Notes: generated by a model from the sequence alone, not told the origin. Counted from the stretch's first letter, positions 1 to 7,767 are shown. The stretch: DNA of 49,909 bases from Micromonospora arborensis (GCF_003205615.1 NZ_PYBV01000048.1:1-49909), one strand, 5' to 3'. Made by a program: numbers and translations.

Positions 1-185
1 CAAACGGCGGCACCAACCAGATGTGGTACCTGCGGCCCACCGGTGACGGCTACTACACCATCGTCAGCCGCAGCAGTGGACTACTGGCCGACGTCTACGG
101 CGCGGCGACCACTGACGGGACGCAGGTCGTGCAGTGGACCGCCACCGGCGGCACCAACCAACAGTGGCAGTTCGTACCCGCCTGA
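1..185 (+). CDS. Ricin-type beta-trefoil lectin domain protein, C-terminal fragment (5' end outside window)
   Basis: Only the last 60 residues are in the window; the frame opens at base 3 and stops with TGA at 183-185. Two QxW signatures (NQMW and NQQW) about 45 residues apart, with an LADVYGA stretch between them, are typical of ricin B/CBM13 lectin repeats, which bind sugars and usually form the tail of secreted glycosidases. The catalytic part, if any, is upstream of the window. The same sequence, about 90 percent identical by eye and cut at exactly the same base, ends the window on the opposite strand. Confidence 0.85.
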   Translation, partial: NGGTNQMWYLRPTGDGYYTIVSRSSGLLADVYGAATTDGTQVVQWTATGGTNQQWQFVPA

Positions 186-242
186 CCAGTAGCAGAGGTG
201 AGTGCCAAGTTCGGCCGCCGGTAACGGGCTGCCGATTGTCGC

Positions 243-279
243 GCCGACTCGGGGGCACGGTTTGTGCGCCCGAGTCGGC
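243..279 (+). terminator. Stem-loop terminator after the ricin-lectin gene
   Basis: An 11-bp perfect arm (GCCGACTCGGG / CCCGAGTCGGC) is extended inward by four further pairs around a GGTTT loop, 58 bases after the stop codon. There is no T-run, which is usual for actinobacterial terminators. The inverted copy at the other end of the window carries an equivalent hairpin with a different sequence. Confidence 0.6.
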
Positions 280-385
280 CGCGATCCAATCACGGTGGGC
301 ACGAGCTACCGATCCGGGCAGGCGCGGATCCGGTCCGCTCGCTACCCGTACGTGATCCAGGCCCGAGGCGTCGCGGCTGAGTGCA

Positions 386-600
386 CGAACGGTCGAACGT
401 GTACTGGCAGACGTTGCGCTTCTTGTAGATCACCTTGTCGAAGGCGGGCGGTCGCCCGCCGGTGCTGCCTTTGGCGGCCCGGCGGGCGCCCTGGTCCGAG
501 CGTTCGGGGATGACGTGCCGGATCCCTCGCTGCCGCAGAGTTCGACGCGTCGGGTCATGCGCGTAGCCTCTGTCGGCGATCAGCACCTCGACGCGCTGCC
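386..600 (-). pseudogene. IS5-type transposase remnant (DDE domain fragment)
   Basis: Reading leftward, about 70 codons encode IADRGY, then RQRGIRHVIPERSDQ, then GGRPPAFD, then YKKRNV. This is the order and spacing found around the second catalytic Asp and the Tyr/Lys/Arg region of IS5-family transposases of the IS1647/ISL-type common in actinomycetes. No matching N-terminal part, first Asp or terminal inverted repeats are visible, and the frame runs on into unrelated sequence on both sides. It is therefore a decayed fragment with no expected activity. The rest of 186-678 shows only the hairpin described separately and no gene. Confidence 0.7.
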
Positions 601-678
601 GGGTCGTCCGGCTCCGGGCTCGCTGGCGGCCGCGTCGGCTTCCCCCCGATCGCTCGCAATCGGAATGGCAAGGGACGG

Positions 679-1731
679 TCAGGGGACAAGGGCTACGAAG
701 CGGAGGCCCGTCGTCCGCTCTGCAAGGTCGAGGGCGGCGGGTGGGTCGTCCAGGCCGACCGTCAACAGCTCCACCGCGGAAAGATCCAGCAGACCGGAGC
801 GGACCAGGTTCCACACTGTGGTCACCGTTTCGTCGTCGCTCATCCAGGAGCCGCGCAGATTGAGCCGGCGGTGCATCAGGTCGCCGTACGGAATCGTGAG
901 GTTCTGTCGTACGCCGCCGATGAGCACAAGGGTGCCGTGCCTCCGCAAGCTGTCGTAGGCGGCCATGGTCGCGTCTGCCGTCGGCGTGGCGCCGAGGGTG
1001 TCCAGGGCCACGTCCACCGGGCCGATCGCTGCCGCGTCCGTCGCACGGTCACCGGTCAGCTGGTGGGTGCGTACGCGGGGGGCGAGCTCGGCCAGCCGAC
1101 CGAGCGCCTCGGAGTTACGGCCCACCGCCGTCACCGTCGCCGCGCCTTCCGCCAACGCCACCAGCACCGCCGCGCCACCCAGCTGACCCGTCGCGCCGAT
1201 CACCGCAACGTCGCGACCGGCCAGCGGGCCGGCGGCGTGCAGGCCCGTGGCGGCGATGCAGAGCCACGGCAGGAACGACAGGCGGGCCGGTTCCGGATAG
1301 TCTTCGGCGCCGGGCAACTTGACCATTGTTTCCTTCGCGCACAGCGCGCGCTCGGCGAAGACGCCGTCATGCCACACCGTACGCATGCGTTCCGTGCGCG
1401 CGCTGCCCACGCCAGAGCCGCCCAGGCCGACCCAGCCGACCAGGATCTCGTCGGCGCCGCCCGCGTCGAGCAGCGCCGTGTCCAGCACGATGTCGCCGGG
1501 GGCCACGTGGAACACGTCGGGCGCGACGTCGGTCACCCGAGCGATGCAGGAGGGGCCCAAGGTCAGCGGGATGGGCAAGCCGCCGCGGTTTCCTCTCACC
1601 ACCGCTTTCGTGTACGCCGGAAGATGCGCGGCGAGCACCTCCACGAGCACGCCACCGCCTTGGAGCGCCGGCTCGGGAACCTCCGAGAGGCGCACGTCAT
1701 CGTCTTGTGAAGCAACAGTCCAAGCTCGCAT
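679..1731 (-). CDS. MDR-superfamily NADPH:quinone/zinc-type alcohol dehydrogenase
   Basis: The 350-residue protein has an N-terminal GroES-like part (through about residue 130) and a Rossmann domain with the nucleotide motif VIGATGQLGGAAV near residues 175-187. The GxGxxG site has become GATGQLGG, as in quinone-oxidoreductase-like MDRs. The cysteine cluster that binds structural zinc is absent, so it is probably zinc-free. The family reduces quinones or enals with NADPH in the cytosol. The ATG at 1731 opens 68 bases from the divergent regulator at 1800, so the two genes share a promoter region and the regulator may control this enzyme. The substrate cannot be told, and a link to the biosynthetic cluster is uncertain. 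Confidence 0.85.
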   Translation of the reverse strand: MRAWTVASQDDDVRLSEVPEPALQGGGVLVEVLAAHLPAYTKAVVRGNRGGLPIPLTLGPSCIARVTDVAPDVFHVAPGDIVLDTALLDAGGADEILVGWVGLGGSGVGSARTERMRTVWHDGVFAERALCAKETMVKLPGAEDYPEPARLSFLPWLCIAATGLHAAGPLAGRDVAVIGATGQLGGAAVLVALAEGAATVTAVGRNSEALGRLAELAPRVRTHQLTGDRATDAAAIGPVDVALDTLGATPTADATMAAYDSLRRHGTLVLIGGVRQNLTIPYGDLMHRRLNLRGSWMSDDETVTTVWNLVRSGLLDLSAVELLTVGLDDPPAALDLAERTTGLRFVALVP

Positions 1732-1763
1732 GGATCAAGCGTCGCAGTTCGCTAAGGTAGTAT

Positions 1764-1783
1764 CCAGAGTCGCGTTATTCTGG
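1764..1783. promoter_or_regulatory. Inverted repeat in the divergent promoter (candidate operator)
   Basis: CCAGA and TCTGG are separated by 10 bases, with partly matching flanks (TAT before, TA after), between the MDR gene and the XRE-type regulator. Position and symmetry fit autoregulation by the regulator. This is weak evidence from symmetry alone. Confidence 0.35.
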
Positions 1784-1799
1784 TACTGGAGGTTCTAGG

Positions 1800-2585
1800 G
1801 TGAGTCTCGAGCTGGGCGCGTTCCTGCGTAGTCGCCGCGAGCGGGTAACCCCAGCCGACGCGGGCTTGCCGGTTACCGGGCGCCGCCGCACGCCCGGGTT
1901 GCGTCGCGAGGAACTGGCCCTGCTGGCCGGCATCAGCGCCACCTGGCTCACCTATCTGGAGCAGGGTCGCGACGTACGCCCCTCCGGCCAGGTGCTCGAC
2001 GCTCTGGCGCGGGCGTTGCGGCTCACCGCCGCCGAGCAGGAGCACCTGCGCCGCCTGGCCGGTGGGGACGCAACCCCTGAGCAGGACGCCCCTGAGGAGG
2101 TCGGACCCGAGGTCGCGGGCGTCCCGGCGTTGCTGGGCGACAATCCCGCGTACGTCACCGGCATCTGTTACGACCTGCTTGCGATCAACGACGCCGCCGC
2201 GGAGCTGTTCGGTGGCACCGGGCCGGGCGGCAACGTCGTGCGGTGGATGTTCACCGAGCGCGCCGCTCGCGAGATCCTGGTCGATTGGGAGCGGGAGGCG
2301 CGCGACATCCTGGGCCGGCTACGGGCGATCGCGGGGCGGCATCCCGGCCACCCGCGCGTGACCCGGCTCGTAGCCGAGCTGAGCGAGGCCAGCCCCGAAG
2401 TACGCGAGTGGTGGCCGCAGTACGACATCCAATTCAGTCACGCGGGCCGCAAGCGCTTCCGGCATCCCCGGCTGGGTGTGATCACCGTGTCGCACACCGC
2501 GTTCCACGTCGCCGAGCGGCCCGAGCAGACACTGGTGGTCTACCACCTGCCGGGCAGCGCAGGTCCCCTGCCCGGCTACCCCTGA
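1800..2585 (+). CDS. XRE-family transcriptional regulator with MmyB-like ligand-binding domain
   Basis: The 261-residue protein starts with an HTH_XRE/HTH_31 domain (about residues 5-75; RTPGLRREELALLAGIS is the classic recognition stretch of this subfamily). A PAS-like MmyB domain follows (about residues 105-255), with typical landmarks NPAYVTGICYDLLAIN and RFRHPRLGVITVSHTAFHV. MmyB-type regulators are named after a methylenomycin-cluster regulator and commonly control an adjacent, divergent oxidoreductase. The GTG at 1800 is chosen because GGAGG lies about 9 bases upstream. Length is normal for the family. It probably regulates the divergent MDR gene; a role in the polyketide cluster is possible but unsupported. 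Confidence 0.9.
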   Translation: MSLELGAFLRSRRERVTPADAGLPVTGRRRTPGLRREELALLAGISATWLTYLEQGRDVRPSGQVLDALARALRLTAAEQEHLRRLAGGDATPEQDAPEEVGPEVAGVPALLGDNPAYVTGICYDLLAINDAAAELFGGTGPGGNVVRWMFTERAAREILVDWEREARDILGRLRAIAGRHPGHPRVTRLVAELSEASPEVREWWPQYDIQFSHAGRKRFRHPRLGVITVSHTAFHVAERPEQTLVVYHLPGSAGPLPGYP

Positions 2586-2909
2586 GCCGCCTGGGCAGGG
2601 CCATCGTGGATCACGCTGTGGAGGGGGCGGGCCGCCGCCGTGCTCACCACGCACCGGAAGGCGTTGTCAACGCGGACCACCCAGATTCGCGGCGGGGCTC
2701 CTCGATCGTTGCCGCTGCACCCGTAGCAACGCGGCGGCGGGTGCCGGCGGCCCGGGACGGCCGCGGGCCCCGCGGGCCGGGGGCCGACCCTCCTGGGTCC
2801 GGCGTGAGCGCACGGCGCGGCCGGTGCCGTCGTGGCTCGCCCGTCCAGCCGGCTTCCAACGCCTCTCGAGCGCTGATAGCGACCGTTGACGGGAGCCGAG
2901 GAGGTAGCT
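2586..2909. other. Gene-free stretch before the heterocycle operon
   Basis: No credible gene is present. There is a very GC-rich near-palindrome around 2759-2779 (arms CCGCGGG / CCCGCGG) that could end transcription of the upstream regulator. A TCGAGCG heptamer at 2866-2872 resembles the half-site bound by SARP activators, 38 bases before the first operon start. The promoter of the 2.9-10.3 kb operon should lie here. Confidence 0.5.
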
Positions 2910-3686
2910 GTGCGGATCATCGACCTGTCGTCCCCGATCGACGCGGCCGCGTACGAGCCGGATCCGGTCAGGCACGAGGTGCTCAGCCCCAGGGAGGGCG
3001 CCCTGCACATGAGTTCGGAGATGCGCGAGCACTTCGGGATTGAGTTCGACCCGGACATCTTGCCCGACGGCGAGTTCCTCTCGCTGGACCGGCTCAGCCT
3101 GACGAGTCACACCGGGACGCACGTCGACGCCCCGTCGCACTACGGCTCCCGTGCCGGATACGGCACCGGAGTGCCCCGGCACATCGATCAGCTGCCGCTG
3201 GAATGGTTCCACCGGCCGGGCCTGGTGCTGAACGTGGCCGCCGAAGAGCCCGGCGTGGTCGGCGCTGCCGAGTTGGAGAAAGAGTTCGCCCGGATCGGGC
3301 GCACACCGCAGCCGCAGGACATCGTGCTGCTGCGCACTGGTGCGAGCGCGTGGGCCGGAACGCCGCGCTACTTCACAGACTTCGTCGGGCTCGACGGGCC
3401 CGCCGTGCACCTGCTCCTCGACGCCGGGGTACGGGTGATCGGCACCGACGCGTTCAGCCTGGACGCCCCGTTCACGAACATCCTCGCCCGCTGGCAGTCC
3501 ACCGGTGACCGATCGGTGCTCTGGCCCGCTCACTTCGCGGGACGGGACCGGGAGTACTGCCAGGTCGAGCGCCTGGCAAACCTGGAATCCCTGCCTCCGT
3601 ACGGCTTCGAGGTCGTCTGCTTCCCGATTCGAGTGGCCGGCGCGGGCGCCGGATGGACCAGGGCCGTCGCCCTCCTCGACGACTGA
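2910..3686 (+). CDS. Cyclase-family metal-dependent hydrolase (kynurenine formamidase / isatin hydrolase fold)
   Basis: The GTG at 2910 is preferred over an in-frame TTG at 2886 because GAGGAGG lies a few bases before it. The 258-residue product carries HTGTHVDAPSH at about residues 67-77, the HxGTHxDxPxH metal-binding signature of this family. Members hydrolyse N-formylkynurenine, isatin and other amide or lactam bonds with a divalent metal. It is the first gene of the operon that holds the adenylating enzyme, carrier protein and Trp-like enzymes, 30 bases ahead of the adenylating enzyme. I infer that it opens or closes an amide or lactam in the nitrogen heterocycle precursor; the exact substrate is unknown. 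The fold assignment is secure, the role is not. Confidence 0.85.
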   Translation: MRIIDLSSPIDAAAYEPDPVRHEVLSPREGALHMSSEMREHFGIEFDPDILPDGEFLSLDRLSLTSHTGTHVDAPSHYGSRAGYGTGVPRHIDQLPLEWFHRPGLVLNVAAEEPGVVGAAELEKEFARIGRTPQPQDIVLLRTGASAWAGTPRYFTDFVGLDGPAVHLLLDAGVRVIGTDAFSLDAPFTNILARWQSTGDRSVLWPAHFAGRDREYCQVERLANLESLPPYGFEVVCFPIRVAGAGAGWTRAVALLDD

Positions 3687-3716
3687 TGCTCGCCCACGAC
3701 CGGAATAGGACCTGAC

Positions 3717-5237
3717 ATGAAGGTGCAGTCCGAACTGGTGGACTCGATCGTCCGTACCGGGACGACCGACCCGGACTCGGTGGCCATGGTCTGGCGGGCC
3801 CGGGAGATCAATTACGGGATGCTGCTGGACCTGGCGGCGCAGGCCCGGGACCGGGTGACCGCGCTCGACCTGGACGACGGCGAGCCGGTGGGTCTGCTCG
3901 CGGACAAGTCACCGGAGGCTGTGGCGCTGATTCTCGGCGTGCTCCAGGCGGGGCGGCCGTTCCTGTTGCCCGCGCCGAACCTGCCGTCGGCCACCCTCCG
4001 CGAGCTGTTTGGTCAGGCGGGCTGCCGGCAGGTGCTGTCACCGCAGGACACGCTGCGAATCCCCGGTGTCGCTGCTGGACGGGCGCCGGCCGGTACCTCG
4101 TTCATGCTGACTACCTCCGGCTCGACCGGCCTGCCCAAGGTGGTGCCGCTCGGAGTCGACGCGGTCGATCGTTTCGTCGCCTGGGCGTCCGACCGGTTCG
4201 GCATCGGCCCCGGAGTCCGGGTGCTCAACTACGCCCCGCTCAACTTCGACCTGTGCCTGTTGGATGTCTGGACCACGTTGGGTCGAGGCGGCACGGTGGT
4301 GCTGGTCGACCCGGACGAGGCGCTGCGGGCCGGCGCCCTGGCAACCCTGCTGGCCCGGGAACGGGTGTCGGTGGTCCAGGCCGTACCGATGTTGTTCGGC
4401 CTGCTCGCCGGCCCCGATTCCGACGCCGCGTCCCCGGACATCGCGGGTGCGAGGCAGGCGTCCGATGCGGTGCCCCGGGTCTACCCGGACGTCACGCAGG
4501 TCGTGTTCACCGGCGATGCGATGCCGACCCAGGTGCTGCGCCGGCTGCCTGCCGTATTCCCCTCGGCCCGCCTCTACAACCTCTACGGCTGTACGGAGAC
4601 CAACGACAGCTTCCTCTGCGAGATTGACCGAGACGGCCCGTTCGATGGGCCTGTGCCGCTCGGCCAGCCGCTGCCCGGGGTCGACGCGGCCGTCGTCGCG
4701 CCCGACGGCACGATCGTCACCGGACCGGGGGACGGGGAACTGTGGGTGCGTACCCCCTTCCAGAGCAGCGGCTACCTGGGTGCAGCCGCAGGCAGCGGCC
4801 GGTTCGGCCCGGACCCGTCCGGACGCCCCGGCCCGGCCTGGTACCGCAGTGGCGATCTGGTGCGTCGAGATGCCGACGGCCGGCTGTTCCTCTGCGGCCG
4901 GGACGACCACCGGGTCAAGGTACGCGGGGTCGGGGTGGATCTGTCCGAGGTGGAGCAGGCGCTCCTCGCGCACCCGGACGCCGCCGACGCGGTGGTGCTC
5001 GCCGTGCCCGACGCGCTGGTGGGCTCCCGGCTACACGCCGTGGTCCGGCGGGCCCCCGGCAGCGCCCTCAACAGCCTGACCCTGCGCCAGCACTCCGCGG
5101 GAGCGTTGCCGCGCGGCGCCATCCCGGAGACGGTCCGTGTCGTGGACGCGCCGTTGCCGCGGACCTCCACCGGCAAGGTCGACCGCCTTGCCGTACGGCA
5201 GGCACACCTCGCCAGCAGCTTCCCGGAAGGAGTCTGA
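3717..5237 (+). CDS. Discrete adenylation enzyme (amino acid/aryl acid:carrier protein ligase)
   Basis: This 506-residue stand-alone adenylation protein has the core motifs in order: LTTSGSTGLPKVV (A3, 131-143), NYAPLNFD (A4, 171-178), YNLYGCTETN (A5, 287-296), YRSGD (A7, 376-380), GRDDHRVKVRGV (A8, 394-405) and the A10 lysine K487 in TSTGKVDR. It activates an acid with ATP and loads it onto the 4'-phosphopantetheine of a carrier protein, surely the one encoded next. My hand-read pocket code is roughly D-L-L-Q-V-T-L-D-S, which shares D-L-L and L322 with prolyl enzymes of the RedM/PltF type but differs at the pocket floor. The substrate may be proline or, by analogy with kosinostatin, a nicotinate-derived acid. 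Start ATG 3717 has a weak AGGA upstream. Confidence 0.9.
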   Translation: MKVQSELVDSIVRTGTTDPDSVAMVWRAREINYGMLLDLAAQARDRVTALDLDDGEPVGLLADKSPEAVALILGVLQAGRPFLLPAPNLPSATLRELFGQAGCRQVLSPQDTLRIPGVAAGRAPAGTSFMLTTSGSTGLPKVVPLGVDAVDRFVAWASDRFGIGPGVRVLNYAPLNFDLCLLDVWTTLGRGGTVVLVDPDEALRAGALATLLARERVSVVQAVPMLFGLLAGPDSDAASPDIAGARQASDAVPRVYPDVTQVVFTGDAMPTQVLRRLPAVFPSARLYNLYGCTETNDSFLCEIDRDGPFDGPVPLGQPLPGVDAAVVAPDGTIVTGPGDGELWVRTPFQSSGYLGAAAGSGRFGPDPSGRPGPAWYRSGDLVRRDADGRLFLCGRDDHRVKVRGVGVDLSEVEQALLAHPDAADAVVLAVPDALVGSRLHAVVRRAPGSALNSLTLRQHSAGALPRGAIPETVRVVDAPLPRTSTGKVDRLAVRQAHLASSFPEGV

Positions 5238-5238
5238 G

Positions 5239-5502
5239 TTGCAGCACGCACGGGTCATCACGCAGTTCGTCGTCGAGGAGTTCCTGCCGGACATGTCCCC
5301 CGGCGACGTGGACGTCGATCTCGACCTCATCGACAACGGGATCATTGACAGCCTCGGCCTGCTCAAGGTGATCGCCTGGCTGGAGGATCGGTTCGGGATC
5401 GCCGCCGACGATCTGGAGCTGTCCCCGGAGCAGTTTCGGTCGATCCGGTCGATCGACACGTTCGTGGCGCTGACAGCCACGCACTCGGTTGAGGCGTCCT
5501 AG
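5239..5502 (+). CDS. Peptidyl/acyl carrier protein of the heterocycle operon
   Basis: The 87-residue protein starts at an unusual TTG at 5239; AAGGAG seven bases upstream decides this start, only one base after the adenylation enzyme's stop. IDNGIIDSLGLLKVI contains the phosphopantetheine serine (S38 in DSL), followed by a helix-3 region LEDRFGI. The protein is acidic and small, as stand-alone carrier proteins are. It should carry the activated acid through dehydrogenation and further editing. It is distinct from the polyketide ACP at 17800, which supports two parallel assembly lines. The TrpD-like gene begins two bases after the stop, so translation is probably coupled. Confidence 0.9.
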   Translation: MQHARVITQFVVEEFLPDMSPGDVDVDLDLIDNGIIDSLGLLKVIAWLEDRFGIAADDLELSPEQFRSIRSIDTFVALTATHSVEAS

Positions 5503-5504
5503 TC

Positions 5505-6551
5505 GTGCACCAGGTGATCGCTGCCCTGCTCGCCCCTCGTCAGCCGATCGACCTGCCCGGCTGGCGCTCCTTCTGGGACGGCCTGCACGCGGGTGAGATC
5601 CGGCGGGGGGAGGCGGTGGCCCTGCTGACCTCCCTGGCTACCTGTCCACCGGACGTGGGGACCGTGGAGGCGATGCTCGCCTCGCTCGACGAGCGCCGTC
5701 TCGCACCGCCGGTGCAATACGACGAGAGCGTCAACATCGTGGGCACCGGTGGAGGGCCTCGTACCTTCAACATCTCCACCGCGGCAGCCTTCGTCGGAGC
5801 GGCGTCCGGGCTGCGGGTGATCAAGACGGGTGCCCGGGCGTACAGCGGCGGCCGGGGCTCCTTCGACCTGCTGGAGCAACTCGGCATCCCGCTCAGCAAC
5901 GCGTACGAGGAGACCGGTGAGACGCTCGACCGGTTCGGGCTGGCCTTCGCCGGCTACTTTGTCTACCCGCCGGAAGTGTCCCTGCTGGCTCGGGCGATCT
6001 TTCCGATGCGGATGCGGGAAATCGGCCGATTCGTCAACGTCCTCGGCCCGGTCCTCGCGGCGGCGCCGGTGACCGCTCAGCTGACCGGGGTCTCAGACCA
6101 CGGGCTGCTGCCGACCCTGCGCCGACTGGCGGTGGCCCTCGGTAAGCCTCGAATCTGGTTCTGCACGAACGCCCTGGGCGCTGACGAGCTGACCGGATTC
6201 GCCGACGACCTGCTGTACACCGCCGACGGCGGACCGCCCGTACGCCTGGCCGACATCGGCCTGGCCGAGCGGCCCGGCACGCTCGCGGACCTGCACCCGG
6301 CGCCGCCCGGGACGGACCTGGTGGCGGATTTCCTCGATGTGTTGGCCGGACGGCGCGGCGAGGTCGCGACGCGGGCGGTCTGCCTGAACGCGGCGGCGCT
6401 GCGGGTCGCCCTCGATCCGGTGACAGGCTGGCCGGAGGCGATGGCGCGGGCCGAGGAGGCCATCCGGTCCGGGGCGGCGCTGGAGCTGGTCGGACGGATG
6501 CGTGACGCCGCGCCACTTGCGGCGCGGCCGAGGGTGCGCCGCGGTGGCTGA
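5505..6551 (+). CDS. TrpD-like phosphoribosyltransferase (divergent anthranilate phosphoribosyltransferase homologue)
   Basis: The 348-residue protein has the family's overall layout: a helical N-terminal domain, the PRPP loop, and an FVNVLGPV stretch near 176-183. The PRPP glycine loop reads GTGGGP (80-85) instead of GTGGDG. The motif usually written KHGNRAVSS reads KTGARAYSG (107-115), so the His and Asn that contact anthranilate are Thr and Ala. Mg-binding D227-E228 and R169 are kept. I infer that it attaches phosphoribose to an amino-acid-like acceptor that is not anthranilate. It is followed, with an 8-base overlap, by the TrpA-like gene. Absence of TrpB, TrpE and TrpG here argues against primary tryptophan synthesis. 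Confidence 0.87.
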   Translation: MHQVIAALLAPRQPIDLPGWRSFWDGLHAGEIRRGEAVALLTSLATCPPDVGTVEAMLASLDERRLAPPVQYDESVNIVGTGGGPRTFNISTAAAFVGAASGLRVIKTGARAYSGGRGSFDLLEQLGIPLSNAYEETGETLDRFGLAFAGYFVYPPEVSLLARAIFPMRMREIGRFVNVLGPVLAAAPVTAQLTGVSDHGLLPTLRRLAVALGKPRIWFCTNALGADELTGFADDLLYTADGGPPVRLADIGLAERPGTLADLHPAPPGTDLVADFLDVLAGRRGEVATRAVCLNAAALRVALDPVTGWPEAMARAEEAIRSGAALELVGRMRDAAPLAARPRVRRGG

Positions 6552-7365
6552 GTTCTTCACCGCCCGCAGCGGCGACGGTCCCGGGTTGGCGGTGTTTGTC
6601 ACCGGCGGTGACCCGCCCCCGAACCGGCTCGCCGAACTGGCGATCCTGCTCGACGAGCGCGGCGTCGATTGCCTGGAGTTGGCGGTGCCGTTTCCCGGCT
6701 CGGTCACCGACGGTCCGGTGCTGCGCCGCTCAGCCCAGCGGGCGCTGCGTCGCGGCACCGACCTCGCCGAGGTGCTGGCATTCGTCGCGCAGATCCGACC
6801 GCGGCTCCGCCGTCTGCGGATCGCCCTGCTGGCCGACTGGAGCCACAGTGTGCGACCGATGGGCGACGCCGAGTTCGTTCGGCGGGTGGCCGATTCGGGG
6901 GCCGACGGTCTGCTGGTGCACGCTCTGCCGCCGCGTCTGCGCGAACGCCACCTGGCCCAGGCCGTCGACGTCGGCCTGCCGGTGGTCACCACCTGCTACG
7001 CGACCTCACCACCAGCGGTACGTGCCGTGGCGGCACGGGACGCCACAGCATACGTCTATGTCGTCGCCGCCTACGGGCGTAGCGGGACCGCTCCGGCGGG
7101 CGGCTACGCCGGGTTGGGCTCGGTGGTCGCCGCCGTCCGCGCGGGCAGCCGCGTGCCGGTCGCCGTCGGCTTCGGGGTACGCACCCGCGCCGATCTCCTT
7201 CAGATCCGCGCGATCGGCGCGGACGCCGCCGTCGTCGGCACAGCCGCCGTGCAGGCCATCGAGCGGGCCGAACGGACTGGCCAGGACCTGCTGGCCGGGT
7301 TCGACACATTCCTGCGATCAATGGGGATCGTCGACCAATTGTCAGAAGAAGGGACCCATCGGTGA
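6544..7365 (+). CDS. TrpA-like lyase (indole-3-glycerol-phosphate lyase homologue)
   Basis: The GTG at 6544 overlaps the previous stop and gives a 273-residue TIM barrel. The acid/base residues of tryptophan synthase alpha are kept: E45 in CLELAVPF and D56 in VTDGP. The phosphate-loop glycines GFGVRT near residue 210 are kept as well. The family's YxxSRxGVTG stretch is altered to YVVAAYGRSG. Alpha subunits carry out a retro-aldol cleavage that releases glyceraldehyde 3-phosphate. Without a TrpB partner in the operon it probably releases a free heterocycle, as plant BX1-type enzymes release indole. By analogy with the kosinostatin proposal it would trim the ribose-derived side chain of a pyrrolopyrrole intermediate. 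Confidence 0.85.
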   Translation: MAEFFTARSGDGPGLAVFVTGGDPPPNRLAELAILLDERGVDCLELAVPFPGSVTDGPVLRRSAQRALRRGTDLAEVLAFVAQIRPRLRRLRIALLADWSHSVRPMGDAEFVRRVADSGADGLLVHALPPRLRERHLAQAVDVGLPVVTTCYATSPPAVRAVAARDATAYVYVVAAYGRSGTAPAGGYAGLGSVVAAVRAGSRVPVAVGFGVRTRADLLQIRAIGADAAVVGTAAVQAIERAERTGQDLLAGFDTFLRSMGIVDQLSEEGTHR

Positions 7366-7736
7366 TTATCAGGGAACTGGACGACGTGACCACTGTCGAC
7401 TGGGGCAACGGCCTCAGCCGACGGTTCCTCCTCGAGTCGGACGGAATGGGCTACTCCATCACCGACACCACCGTCCGTGCCGGCACGATGGCTCGGCTGG
7501 AGTATCGCCGGCACCTGGAGGCCTGCTACTGCCTCGAGGGTGAGGGCAGTGTCATCGACCTGGCGGGTAACACCTACCCGATCCGACCGGGCGTGCTGTA
7601 CGCCCTGGACAAGCACGATCCGCACTGCCTGGTGGCAGGGCCGCACGGCGACCTGCGTCTGGTGTGCGTGTTCAGCCCGGCCCTGAGAGGGGACGAGCAG
7701 CACAACATCGATCCCGAGGGCTTCTCGCAGTACTGA
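7362..7736 (+). CDS. Ectoine-synthase-like cupin (candidate cyclic-amidine-forming enzyme)
   Basis: This 124-residue single cupin aligns along its length with ectoine synthase (EctC): HLEACYCLEGEG at 51-62, TYPIRPGVLYALDKHDPH at 71-88 and LRLVCVFSPAL at 98-108. E53, Y80 and H88 fall where EctC has its iron ligands Glu, Tyr and His. EctC closes N-acetyl-diaminobutyrate to a six-membered cyclic amidine by loss of water. No ectA or ectB gene is present, and the gene overlaps the TrpA-like gene by four bases (GTGA), so osmolyte synthesis is unlikely. I infer that it closes an amidine ring in the heterocycle built by this operon. Its closeness to EctC is evident; the reaction is inferred. Confidence 0.88.
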   Translation: MIIRELDDVTTVDWGNGLSRRFLLESDGMGYSITDTTVRAGTMARLEYRRHLEACYCLEGEGSVIDLAGNTYPIRPGVLYALDKHDPHCLVAGPHGDLRLVCVFSPALRGDEQHNIDPEGFSQY

Positions 7737-7767
7737 TCCGTAGTAACGACCTCATTGGAGTCGGCAA

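Noticed and set aside
290..814. Intact 174-residue gene on the minus strand
   Set aside because: Only the middle third resembles a transposase; the N-terminal part overlaps the MDR gene and both flanks are nonsense sequence.
7362..7736. Ectoine (osmolyte) biosynthesis gene
   Set aside because: No EctA, EctB or EctD next to it, and it is translationally coupled to the TrpA-like gene.
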